DNA of 64,000 bases from Sipunculus nudus (taxonomy: Eukaryota > Annelida > Sipuncula > Golfingiida > Sipunculidae), in contig CM049316.1 of the NCBI GenBank assembly GCA_026874595.1, positions 6,152,339-6,216,338 of the forward strand. The letters run 5' to 3'. Both the position numbers and the translations under genes were made by a program. Shown piece by piece: positions 46,020 through 56,668 of this stretch; within the stretch, counting starts at the first letter, position 1; each line of letters begins with the position of its first letter. Under the pieces are notes generated by a model. It saw only the letters and a list, made by a program, of their open reading frames with translations, was not told the origin of the DNA and did not search any database.

Positions 46020-46775
46020 TCACACACTGAACTAGATAACACTGTAGGATATAGTTTCATGTTGCTGTCCCTTTCGACCCCTTATACTGCCCTACACTAG
46101 ATTACATAACACTAATATGAAGTTGTGTATTGCTGTCCAATACACCACTTTTTAGAGCTCTAGAGTGAAATTGCGTATTTTGTCCCATATACCATACTAA
46201 CCTACACAACACAAAATGAAATTGACTGTTGCTGTCCTATTCAACATACTAAACTACAATCTACAGCACTAGAAAGAAGTTAGGAATTGCTGGTCCATAC
46301 ACCACACTACACTATAAAGTACTGGATTTAAGTTGCGCATGACTGTCCAATACACAACAGTGCAACATAAGTGTGAATTAGCGCCTTTTAGTTCCATACA
46401 GCAAACTACACTATACATCACTAGAGTGAAGTTTGTTTAGTTGTTCCTTGCAACGCATGAAACTAAACAACACAAGAGTGACGTTGCGTATTGTTGTCCC
46501 ATTCACAATATTACTCCAAACAACACACGTATAAAGTCGCGTACTGTTGTCCGATACCCCACACTGGAATAAAGTTACATATTGCTGTCAATTAAACAAC
46601 ACAACCCTACAAACCATGGAATAAACCTGCGTATCACTGGCATATTCAACAAACTACCCTCTACAACACTAGAGTGAAGTTAGGTATCGCTGTTCCATAT
46701 ACCGTAATAAAACCACACTCCATTGTACAACACTGTAGAGACTTTGCTCTTGACTGCCCAATACACCACATAAAC
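46020..46775. repeat. degenerate minisatellite, unit about 55-65 bp, about 13 copies
   Basis: The consensus contains 'AGAGTGAAGTTGCGTATTGC' then 'TGTCC.ATACACCACACTA..CTACA' and 'ACACTAGA'. The TGTCC core recurs about every 55-65 bp across 750 bp, with substitutions and small indels in all copies. Confidence 0.8.
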
Positions 46776-47311
46776 ATTCCGCTAAATCTCACTTATACTC
46801 GTCTGATATCAAACTATGCGAGATTTGACGAGGCTTGTGGTATTGCGACTTAAAGAATGTTAAATACGACCCAATGCAGAAAAAAAGTCCCGTTTAGCAT
46901 AAAAATGGACATATTATAGGCATGTTTTCAAGATCTTGCATATTCGGCAACGTGGTCGTGCCAATACGCCGATGGATCCCTCTTTTACATGACGTAATAA
47001 AGTTGTAATATGTTTTACATATATGGAGATATAGCACAATATTTTATTTTATTTTTCTCAGGTGTAATGCCCCCTGGTGGCCATTCTCGAAAAATTAGAA
47101 TAAGTTCTGAGGAATAAGGATTGATCAATTTAATAATGATCCAAGCAAAATTGTGGCATGTAGGAGATTTTAAAACGAAATCTGCTTAAAGGTGGGAGCT
47201 GAGTATGATACAAATGTTGCGCCATCGTCTCTTTATACACGCCAAATTCTTTTCAGTCGTAGGCTGGTCCATATTTATTTTAGGTTGATCCTACGGTTCT
47301 GGTGATTTCTA

Positions 47312-48459
47312 AAGCCCAGTTCCCACTTTCACGAATTTGACGCCGAATCGCCACGATGTTGAATTCGTGGCCAATCGGCCTGTCGAATGATAAAAATTCA
47401 ATTACGAGGACAATGTTGTACGAGAGAAATACGATGCCAGTACGAATTGCTACGACAGTGACACGAAGCCAGAACGATATGACACGACACTTTTAAGAAT
47501 GTTCACGACTCCGTTACGACGTCTAAGATACCGAAGTGATATCTCAAAGATTGATCTGCGACTTGTGGACGATGCTCCTACAATCATTCAAATTTGCTAC
47601 GCCATCGCCAGAAAGGTTATTTTGTTACTTTGCATCCTGTCTGCAACAATAACTCATAGTTACTTCTGCTCTGTAAACAAAATGCTGATACTGGCCGTGG
47701 GTGTGCTGAATCTTGAAATGCGATTAAGCAGTGAGAAACCCTAACTCGGACTTTTCCTAGAATGTGACTCTCGAGTCTGTGACTGGGACTTGGACTCGAC
47801 TTGACATCAGGCCGAGTATATATATCTCAAGTCCATTGAAAAGGAAAATGAAGATGACGACATATATGTTCAAAAAATTTTCAGAATATGAAAAGATAGA
47901 AGTGTGTCCTAGACCAACAGATTAACAATATACTGAATTGTTAGATAGCTATGTATGTGTCAAATGAAGAAGATATTAGTAAACTAACACATTAACAACA
48001 CTTTACTCAACTTCTCCAGTTATTTTCCGTTACATTATGAAGGCAGTTCGTGGTGATTCGGCGCCGAATTCGTGGAAGTAGGAAGAGGGCTTTATGAACG
48101 TGACTCTCGCTTTAGAGGTTCTTGTGGTAGTCGTATTGTAGTCGTTTCGTAGTCCTGACAATGTCGTGGTCCTTCGGGAGCATTCGTGACATTATTTTAC
48201 ATCTCGAATAAACACGAATTATGAAGACTCTTATACGACTTACCAAAAAACTGTTACAGCTTAGCTACGACTTGTGACGACAAAGCTTTATTTTTAAATA
48301 TTTCAAAATAGCGCCATGATTTCTGATGGTCAAGGCCTCGCCATGAACACTGCCGAATGTTCAAGACATCTACGACACCCCCACGACGTCCCTACGAATT
48401 AAGTGATGTCAGTTCGTGGCGATTCGACGTCAAATTCGTGAAAGTTGGTACGGGGCTTA
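47312..48459. mobile_element. MITE-like element, about 1.15 kb, with about 45-bp terminal inverted repeats
   Basis: The left terminus contains CCCACTTTCACGAATTTGAC and the adjoining 'GCCGAATCGCCACGA' (47312-47357). The right terminus 48414-48459 is its reverse complement with about 6 mismatches. A third, inverted partial terminus lies at about 48050-48097 ('GATTCGGCGCCGAATTCGTG'), suggesting nesting. The interior is rich in ACGAC/GTCGT words on both sides and encodes nothing recognisable. Confidence 0.75.
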
Positions 48460-48637
48460 ATGACTCTCACATCTTCTTATGGAGCACAAAAAACGTCTGG
48501 AAGTTAGATACGGTTCTTTAGTTTTATATTACCTACAAATGCAAGACCATCAATAATAATACAACAGCTTCGGAAGTACCAAACTCTGAAGTCTGAATAA
48601 TCATTTTTGTGTAGGGTGGGGTAGATCTGTGTGTGTT

Positions 48638-48648
<11 letters not shown>

Positions 48649-48684
<36 letters not shown>
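48649..48684. repeat. (GA)n microsatellite
   Basis: About 17 GA units with one interruption, preceded by (GT)n. Confidence 0.93.
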
Positions 48685-48729
48685 CAGATATTTAAAGCCA
48701 TGAACTTGACTAACATATGTAATTCCTAG

Positions 48730-48827
48730 TCCAGAACTGGACTGTACGGGGCCTATATATAATCTGATAGACTATATTGCCCTGTCACAATCAGATTATA
48801 AAAAGGCCTAAACAGTCCAGTTCTGGA
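48730..48827. repeat. 98-bp fold-back palindrome
   Basis: 'TCCAGAACTGGACTGT' .. 'GGCCTATATATAATCTGAT' on the left pairs with 'ATCAGATTATAAAAAGGCCT' .. 'ACAGTCCAGTTCTGGA' on the right, leaving a loop of about 21 nt. The outer 16 bp match perfectly. Confidence 0.85.
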
Positions 48828-50529
48828 TTTATGTAATTCCTTGATGATATATCAACACAGTGGCGGTTGACACCCCCCCACCCCCTCATACGTCTGACCT
48901 GCAGCTTTCGGGTCCGTAACGCCCACGTAATGCGGGCCGGGTTCCTGTAAAAGATCACGTTAATGGGAACATTAATTGATTTTAAAATTCTTGGACAAGT
49001 GCGTCTGGCTGTGGAAATGAATGAAGTAACGTAAGTGTTAATCTGAATACAATATCTTTGTTTAATCAAGTGTATTTCCAGCGAATGAGGATGTTTGTAA
49101 ATAGAAATGTTTGGCAAAATACATACCCATATAACATATATATTGGGTTAAAATTATTTTCATGTAGCACCTTTTAGACTAGGTGACGGGGTCATGAGGC
49201 TTGGCAACTAAATTAAACAAAATGTTTCCTCGTCCAAATCTGAGATATTGATAAGATCATTCACTTTAACACAACGTTATTTTCCCCAGCTGGGAATAGA
49301 GGTATCTGTAGACTGTAGAGTATTGTATTCATAATAATATAACAGCGTTGCCAAGTCACCATTGCAGATAATACACCGCAGCTGATACACCGGTTGTTGG
49401 CAAAGGATTAATAAATATAGGTCGGAAACACCTACCTTGTACATTTGATATTAGAAAATATCTTTCCCCCTAACTTGTATCATGATACTAAGCTGTATTT
49501 TTTCTCTAATTTTGTACAAGACATAACCCGTGCGCATTAAATGCAGTTCTTTCATATAGTCCATGATATATATATATATGTGTGTGTGTGTTATCTTTAT
49601 TGACAAGGTTTGCACATTAGCTTACAAATCTAACTAAAGAATTTCATGACTAATGTACCGCGTTAAAATGTTATTTAAAGCAAACAACCTGGCAGCCTAT
49701 AAACACTTAAGAATACAGTGTAAAAAAAATTCTGTTGTGCTAAATTGTGGCGTTATCTTTTTATCCTGTCTTTTCTTTGGAGAGGAGATATACTCATGTA
49801 GTGTGAACATCACTTGTGCTTTTATCTCTGAAATTTGATCGTTAGAGGAGGACCAAAAATACCATAGGTATATTGATACTTTTAAGTATTATTTAGAGCT
49901 AGAGTTCTTTTGCACACGGATAGGAACTTCCTATAAAATCAAGCTGTAGAGTAAATATTCATATATAGCCGTATACGGTGCCGTTTGGGGGAACAGTTAA
50001 GTCAAATTTCTGAAATCTGAAAACACTACTTCTGTTTTATCATATTCTAAGTTCAAGCGTATGCGTATATGTATCTTTTTGAAACCAACTGCGCCTATGG
50101 AATTTAGGAAACAAATGCATATAATATCACTGTAAATGTTTGTCTCATTTGTCCCGTCATCCAAAACATTTGCTATTATACAATTTCATGCAGTGTCATT
50201 GTGGATACAAGTTTCTTACAGCAACTTGTTTTAAGCCTTAAGAGAGGCAGATTGTTTCACATATTTGGTCACTTAGTTACTGTAAAATACATCGATATCC
50301 GAAACAGAGCGAGAGAGAAGCTGTTAATATCTGGTAAACATTAAAAAATAACAATACATCTAACACAGACAATATAAATGTAAGTAGGATAAACCCTCCA
50401 CCATACCCACAACGGCATTTCTTTATCAAATAAGAAAAGACTTAAGCTTACTGGGAATACTAACGCCTGCATAAGAGACAAACATGTCCTATATTTACAT
50501 GTGTTAGGCAAAAAAAATTAAAAATATAT

Positions 50530-50838
50530 AAGGTATGGTTCTCAGGCACAGCCCGCGTCAATTTTAATCCCCCGCATCAAAATTTTTATTTTGATTTTCA
50601 ATAGTAATCTACCAATTTTGAGCTCCAGCCGCTTGGACATTTCTTTCAAGAATATCATACAATTTTAATAAAATAGTCTTGGTTATGTAGTGCTTCTACT
50701 TATTTAACCAAAATAAATATTTAATTATCATGCAGTTCCCTGATCATATAAATTTTTATCGAAACATACCAAAAAAGGTAAAATAAAAAGTCGCCCGCCC
50801 ACATCGATTTATGAAAAAGTGCTTGAGAACCAAACCTT
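50530..50838 (+). mobile_element. MITE of the AAGGTATGGTTCTCAGGCA family (copy 3)
   Basis: The left end AAGGTATGGTTCTCAGGCAC and the reverse complement of the right end, AAGGTTTGGTTCTCAAGCAC, form inverted repeats of about 20 bp. The interior is shared with copies 1 and 2. Inserted in copy B but not in copy A of the C1q promoter duplication, so it is younger than that duplication. Confidence 0.8.
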
Positions 50839-51070
50839 CAATACTGCTACAGCCCTAATACTGCTTTCTAGAAGCTAATTAAAGCTTATTAAAGTAATCT
50901 TAAGTCCCAAATATATACCTAAAGATCCCAATGCTCTGAACTGGTTCGTAAAATAATTGTTCTAGTGCGCATAGCCTCTGTGTCAATTTTAAGTAAACTG
51001 CTTGGATTATTTCATTTTATATTATTAATTTGCATCTTATCTTTTACTCAAAAGAAAGTTACAAGATGTC

Positions 51071-51163
51071 ATGGAGTTCAAACTAATGCTGCTCGCCTCG
51101 GTCGTCTGCTTGGGATTTGGTGTAGAACTAAGAAAATCAAGGTTGATTGGATCTGTGCTACAA
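51071..51163 (+). CDS. secreted C1q-domain protein, exon 1 (signal peptide)
   Basis: 93 nt, 31 codons: MEFKLMLLASVVCLGFGVEL and on to ..GSVLQ, donor CAA/GTACATAT, phase 0. Residues 4-18 form a hydrophobic signal-peptide core, and cleavage is expected soon after. The exon has a same-length paralogue at 38252-38344, which supports its reality. Joined to 53014-53047 and 53348-53721 it gives an uninterrupted 166-aa protein: signal peptide, short basic linker, single C1q domain and no collagen region. Confidence 0.82.
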
Positions 51164-51265
51164 GTACATATATACGCTTGACTTACCAGTGTGATACAAT
51201 AATATACTAACCTATGGTATAATCTGCGATTTAGTGCCTATCCTATTTTTTTAAAATAAACTTTC

Positions 51266-51785
51266 TCAAGTCATTTAATTCCATGTGAGGGTTCATGTTG
51301 GGAACAGACCTCTACTTCGATTTGATTTCCTATGCGATGAAACGCTTTTAGGTAATATATCGTTTCACTGATTAAGCAACATGTGACCGAACTCAGAATA
51401 ACAATTTTAATACCGATGACGAGAAACTAAATTTTATTCCACTAATTATGTTTCTTCTTGATAATTTTAATAAAATGTAATAGAGCTTCCCTATACTTAT
51501 CTCAGAGACAAACCAGACCATTTTGATGATTATCTAACAGCAAAATAATACTCTTCCATGTGTGAATTCATATAATTAATTGAGAAAGAAATGACTATAT
51601 AAAGAACGGTCTTGCGAGAATAGGTGACGACCTATGCTTGCAATCATAAACGTGATGCATTACACGATTCATAGAGGTGACCTCACAGTGGTATTTGTAC
51701 GTCAAACTAAAACGCAATGTTATTTATCCCTCAATGAACCCCTTATAACAATTGACAGTTTCTATGGTGCTGAGTGTTCGACATT
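51266..51785. other. C1q intron 1, first part: nothing recognised
   Basis: AT-rich intronic sequence between leader exon and LINE remnant. Confidence 0.5.
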
Positions 51786-51794
51786 ACCCGTGTT

Positions 51795-52447
51795 TCTGCT
51801 TTGAACATAAATGTGTCTTAAGACGATTCTTTAAGTTGTTTAAGGGTATCACAACATGTCATGTCCACAGGTAGAGAATTCCAAAGCCTTAGCAAAATTC
51901 TTTTAAACATCCTCAAAATATATAAATGATGGAATTATTTCGTTTAGTGTACTGGTATATGTCAGAAAAAGAAAAAGACCGGCGCAGGAATCGTGTTGAA
52001 CAGAACAAGTGAAGTCATATTCCTGAGAGTAGTCGATACCTTCATTTACTTAACACTTCCTTGAGCTAAGTCCTGTACCAGCTTAGTGGAGAATCACAAA
52101 CACTAAACGTATAACTAAGTACATCAAGTAACACTGTATGATCCACTGTGTGGACGCATAGATGTCTTTGGAGCATTGTTATCTCGTCCTTCTTTTAAAG
52201 CATTTTCATAATTTTGTACAGTTTGTATATTACTACTGGTACTCTGAACAAGGTCAAGCACATCCTTTGTGAATGAGTCTTTACTGAAGTTTTTGTAATT
52301 CCTGTTGGTCAAGGTTCTCCTGTATGTTTTCTCTTTCGATACTGTTAGAGCAAAGTTTATGCAGAAATGATCTGACATTAAACTGCCTTGTTCACATTTA
52401 GAGATCTGTATACGGCTGTTACTGATGTATTCTATTTTATTTTTATT
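51795..52447 (-). pseudogene. CR1/jockey-like LINE remnant in C1q intron 1 (middle deleted)
   Basis: Minus strand. 52447-52124 encodes the end of the apurinic-type endonuclease and linker: 'NSRIQISK', 'SLMSDHFCI' (SDH is the conserved catalytic His motif), 'RNYKNFSKDSFTKDVLDLV' and 'NNAPKT'. This is the R..K.....F..D......AP pattern between endonuclease and RT. At 51905-51795 follows the extreme C-terminal pattern 'RLWNSLPVDMTC..TLKQLKES' (LWNSLP, then an LK..LK stretch), with a stop before DTFMF. The RT domain between them is missing. Confidence 0.78.
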
Positions 52448-53013
52448 TTTACGCTATATACATTAAATAAGCATATGTAGTTTAAAAGTAAGGATAAAAT
52501 TATAAACATTTTATGTTATTTCATTTTATACAATTTTTCTTTATTTCAAAATTACCTTTATACCATTATCCTGGTCTTCGCACCAGCTAAACCTTCTTCA
52601 CTAGCAGTACCTCACGTCTAGCAGCATCGGGTAGATTGAGCTTTGTTATATTGAGTAGTTTACAGCCATTATCATGGGTTCAAATTTGTAAAACGATCAT
52701 TATTAAGAACGTTACCATGAAAAGAACATTGGTCGTTGTGGTCATAAAGAAGTCCTGAGCAAGATCAAAACATACATAGGTTAAGCGAACAATTGATACA
52801 ATGGAACACATGATATTAGGCGTGTCCTGTAACACTACTTGCCTAAACATATCTGTCAAGTTGTGGAATAAATATCGCCATTTATTCATTACACATAGTC
52901 ATTTTGCGAAATACATGTGTGAATTCAGTCATTGTGATAAATGCCATATTACACAGTTTGCCTCAAACACATACACACACATATGTATAATGTATGTTTT
53001 TCTTTTCATTCAG

Positions 53014-53047
53014 AGCCGACACCAGGATCGCTCAGTTCACCGAACCG
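53014..53047 (+). CDS. secreted C1q-domain protein, exon 2 (34-nt linker exon)
   Basis: The acceptor TTTTTCTTTTCATTCAG is strong and the donor CCG/GTATGT is near-consensus. It enters in phase 0 and leaves in phase 1, exactly what exons 1 and 3 need. It encodes SRHQDRSVHRT plus the first base of a Val codon: a short basic linker between signal peptide and C1q domain. Small, so its use should be confirmed from transcripts, but skipping it would break the frame. Confidence 0.72.
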
Positions 53048-53347
53048 GTATGTCTATAATAATTTGTAGAAAACATATGCCTTGGAACTCTTCACTTTAC
53101 GCCTCCTCTCCGGAGAATTGATAGGTAGCACAAAATTCATTTCTCCGATTTTTTTTTAATTTACTGTGATTTGATATTAAATTCTTTGTAAAATAGTTTT
53201 ATTTCACTTAAAATATTCGGGTAAAAGAAATACATAAATCATCTGAATTATAAGTGTTTGCTAAAAAGATTAATTTAAAATTTTCATAAAAATGATTCAT
53301 CAAAAGGTCAGTCATGAATTTGACTTGTATATCTTTTATCTTGTCAG

Positions 53348-53721
53348 TGGCCTTCAATGTCATCTACCAAGGACCACACATAACGGCCCATTCGGCTGGT
53401 CTTCGAATTCCATACAATATCGTGCAGCTGAACGACGGCGGCGGATACAACCCTCACTCCCATGTGTTCACAGCCCCGCTACCTGGCCTTTACAGATTCC
53501 ACGTGAACGGAATGGGCCAATCAAACGCTTTGTGCATCGAACTAAAGAAGAATTCTGCCAGGTTAATGCAAAACTGGAGCATCGGTGTAAACCAGAACAT
53601 GTCACTTGATTCGTTGGTGAGACTGAACAGAGGAGACACAGTTCAAGTGGCAACTTGTTATCCTGGTGTTGTTCATGGACATGGATACCATTCATTTCTT
53701 GGGTATTTGATCAAAGAATAA
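53348..53721 (+). CDS. secreted C1q-domain protein, exon 3 (C1q domain)
   Basis: 374 nt including TAA, after the acceptor TTTTATCTTGTCAG. It encodes the whole C1q/TNF-like fold: VAFNVIYQG start, 'IPYNIVQLNDGGGYNPHSHV', 'FTAPLPGLYRF' (the family's F.AP..G.Y.F), 'LVRLNRGDTVQV' (the L..GD.V.V strand) and the end 'HSFLGYLIKE' (SF.G.L). No collagen repeat, so it belongs to the short secreted C1q-domain type that is greatly expanded in bivalves and acts as a lectin-like recognition molecule (family knowledge). Alternative: an unspliced start at ATG 53314 gives 135 aa with a weak hydrophobic lead, less likely than the phase-matched three-exon model. Confidence 0.9.
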
Positions 53722-53935
53722 ATGACCAAAGGACAAATATTATGCTCCATTGCAAATGATATGGGAAATTGTACAATTTTTTTTATGAATTGATGTTGAA
53801 ATACTGCTTCCATGTAAGAAAAAGTTTCTCAATTAATTAACGATCTTTGCTGCTTATCTTTCAAAAGATTGAGATATAAATCAAAGTAAGTACATCGAAA
53901 TTTCATTTAAGAATGTTCTGCATTTTTATCATCCG

Positions 53936-53941
53936 AATAAA
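53936..53941 (+). terminator. polyadenylation signal of the C1q gene
   Basis: AATAAA about 215 bp after the stop. Another AATAAA overlaps the stop codon (53718-53723) and is probably too early. Confidence 0.55.
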
Positions 53942-53999
53942 TTACATAATTTTGCTTGTATACTTGTTCGCTTTTACATCACCAGGAAACTGTTATATA

Positions 54000-55780
54000 A
54001 AGCCCAACAGTGAAGACAATGTTAATTGAGTGATATTTAAGTCAGAGTTAAAAATACTGAAAATGAATTCAGTTAGTGGGCTGTCTATAATGTGAATTGT
54101 TGCAGAGGTAAAGTCAGGTCTATTTTCATGGGTGAGATTCTCCCATAACGTTTTGTCAAATATTTCCTCTTGGTTTTCAGGTCGGCATGAAACTACATTC
54201 TATTATATATTTGTAGGAATTAATGAGTCCGTGAGAAATAGGTTACGTCCCGTGACTAATATCTATGGACATTCTATTTAGGTGGCCCCTTCTTGCGATA
54301 AAGGTAACCGAGATCAATGAGCACACACATTCCTTTACAATCCACGAACCAGACCCCGTTGAGACACGTTTATTCTTGTTCTTCTGACCGGTTGTTGTAG
54401 TGTATTGTTGTACGACTTGTATACTGTACTGATTTTGGCTGACTAATGATGAGTTTGAGACTTTCGTGGACACTGCCGATTAAACCACTGTACGAGCGAC
54501 AAAAAAAAGGGTTCTTATTAGTATCATGTACCAGTGTGTATTATTATAACTACGTATTTGCCCGGAAAGGGGCGCCTTTTCTTGCATAGATATTTAGAGC
54601 GACACATGCTTCTAATTAACTACCAAAAACAAAGCTCCCCGTGGGGACTATTTTAAGAAATTAACTATCGCTTTTCTCACAAAACTGGCCCTACGAAAAA
54701 CGAAAGAGGTATTTGGCATCATCGAGCACAGTATTTATGTGTATGTTTAGTCGCAATACAAGTACAAATCGACCCTTAATGTTTATTTGAAACATTACAA
54801 CCCAGCCATATTTTGATCCAAGCCTCGCAACGACAATCCAATAACGATTGCTCTTATGACTTCAAGGCCCCATCACAATTTTAAAAAAGGAATGTGGTTG
54901 TTAATTTTTGAACGATGATGACGTCATGATGATCACGTGACCCTCTGCCACTTTCGTCGGCGAATGTAACAATATACCTTTTTTACATATTACACAGGGG
55001 CATATATAACACATAAAATTGCTGACAATAAGTCAATGCTGAGGTTTAAATAAATGCTTATCTTTCATTGTAGTTTTCCTTTGCCTTCAAAACGGTGCTG
55101 TGTTTTAAGGTATCAGTCTGGCAGTGCAAAAGAGTTTCATAACATCAAGTGCATTAACAGACGTGCGCAGGAATTTGTCATCAGGGGGTTGTACCATGGC
55201 GTCTGTCGGGGGTTGGGGATGGAGGGAAAAGGGCTGTCCACATCCTATGATTTAGAAAAGTTTTGAAAATTTAGCATATTTTGCACCTCCTTTTATCAAA
55301 TTTGTGGTGCAGGAAAATATTTTACAAATTCTGTGAGCCATCTTATTATTTTTCAACTAGAAAACCTGAATAAAATATAGAAAATGTCTAGAGGACCAAA
55401 ACCCCCATTCAGCCGTCAGAGCCATCTGCCACCGTCAAAACGCTTTCACCGGGGCTGCTCAACTGAAGGCTTAAGGTCAAGATTCTTTCATAGCAGCCGA
55501 TGTGTCAGCTCGACATAGAATCATGTAACAAACAGTCCATAATATATGTATCTCATATATGACGAAAAACGACAGCTTCTTAAGCTGGCCATTAGATGTC
55601 ACCACCTCTTAGGCCATTTCCCAGACATATATACATTTTTCAATCCCCTCCAAAATAAGCCAAAAAAAGCCAACCCTGCATTTTTTATTTATTAAATTTC
55701 TCCTGTCACCCACCTGATATAAGTATTGTATGCACCATCAATTATTTTTCCTGAAATTTTCTGCTGCGCTGCAATGTTTA
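54000..55780. other. no gene recognised
   Basis: AT-rich. A hammerhead-like string at 54219-54238 is noted separately. Short frames only. Confidence 0.45.
54219..54238 (+). ncRNA. hammerhead-like fragment (very tentative)
   Basis: 'ATGAGTCCGTGAG' followed by AAA resembles the hammerhead core CUGAUGAGUCCGUGAG(GAC)GAAA with the GAC/G of stem II lost. Flanks do not clearly pair. Possibly a decayed ribozyme, possibly chance. Confidence 0.15.
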
Positions 55781-55789
55781 ATGCCCACT

Positions 55790-55952
55790 CAGTCTCGACG
55801 CCACAAAATGGGCCGACCTTGACCGGACCCGGAAATAGGTCACTCTAACCGGAAAAGACATGGCGGCAAATATGGAAACTTCTCTGGTACCCGGCCTCTG
55901 AACAAGACCCGGCATGTGACTATTTAAGGCCCGGCGTCTGATCAAGGAAATA
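55790..55952. repeat. CCCGGC-rich repeat end
   Basis: 'ACCCGGCCTCTGAACAAGAC', 'CCCGGCATGTGACTATTTAA' and 'GCCCGGCGTCTGATCAAGGA' are three related blocks about 27-32 bp apart, ending 'AAATACGGTAT'. It looks like the sub-terminal repeats of a DNA transposon. The other end was not found. Confidence 0.4.
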
Positions 55953-55953
55953 C

Positions 55954-55955
<2 letters not shown>

Positions 55956-55991
<36 letters not shown>
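55956..55991. repeat. (TA)n microsatellite
   Basis: About 18 TA dinucleotides. Confidence 0.95.
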
Positions 55992-55994
<3 letters not shown>

Positions 55995-55999
55995 TTCTA

Positions 56000-56660
56000 T
56001 ATCACTTTAAATGATATGCATAAACAGGACTTTCTCAGTCATACCGGGTCCACTCTGGTTTGTAGCAAAGAGTAAAACATGCTCCAAACTTTAAAAAGTA
56101 GGTACGTTTTCGTGTTCCCTGGATCTTCCTTATACACATGCAAATACAAATACACATACACAATACACAAATATTTTCTCTCACCTTTCCTCAGTGATCC
56201 TGGAGGTTCTTTTTTTGTATCGTTCTAAGATGCAGCGAAACACCAGGAACCGAAGAAAACCACAGCTCTACTCTTGTAACCCCAAATACAAGACACATTA
56301 GACCAGGTTTAGCTGAGCAGGAGACTGGGTGACTGTGTCACATGGTTCCATTACCATTAAAGTCATGAATAATAAAAGTTAGCTAGCTAGGAAACGAGTC
56401 GATAGTATGTTCAGTTAGCCAGAACCCCTGAGTTGGAACGTCGCTATCAGGTAGTATTTACAGATATGGAGAACTATAGTATGATTCATCATTTAGGACC
56501 TTCCTGCAGGTGAGGTGCTTGATATGTCGTAAGAGAAGATGTATTTGTCTTTAACGCTTCTGCCTATAGGGATATAATGGTATATCTTTGAACGATTGTA
56601 TGAAAACAGGACCTAGCTTGATACCTAACAGCACTCTAATCCGTACATTTTAAGAGATGG
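56000..56660. other. no gene recognised
   Basis: Nothing supported. It may contain unrecognised flanks of the BEL/Pao remnant. Confidence 0.4.
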
Positions 56661-56668
56661 CGGTAGCC

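Larger units (their letters stand above)
49070..51265 (+). repeat. duplicated promoter/leader-exon segment, copy B (copy A at 37380-38445)
   Basis: Collinear with copy A, as described there. Extra sequence not found in copy A lies at about 49800-50030 and 50095-50955; the latter contains the MITE at 50530-50838. This copy leads into the full C1q gene. Confidence 0.85.

Noticed and set aside
47499-47744. 81-codon frame
   Set aside because: Lies inside the 47.3-48.5 kb MITE-like element.
52801-53121. 106-codon plus-strand frame overlapping C1q exon 2
   Set aside because: It runs through the acceptor and donor of exon 2 in a different frame and has no domain.
53314-53347. Use of ATG 53314 as the C1q start
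   Set aside because: The sequence is the pyrimidine-rich acceptor region; the three-exon model has matching phases and a better signal peptide with a paralogue. Kept as an alternative in the feature text.
53292-53695. Alternative frames overlapping the C1q exon (+ and -)
   Set aside because: The C1q domain is unambiguous in one frame; the others are shadows.
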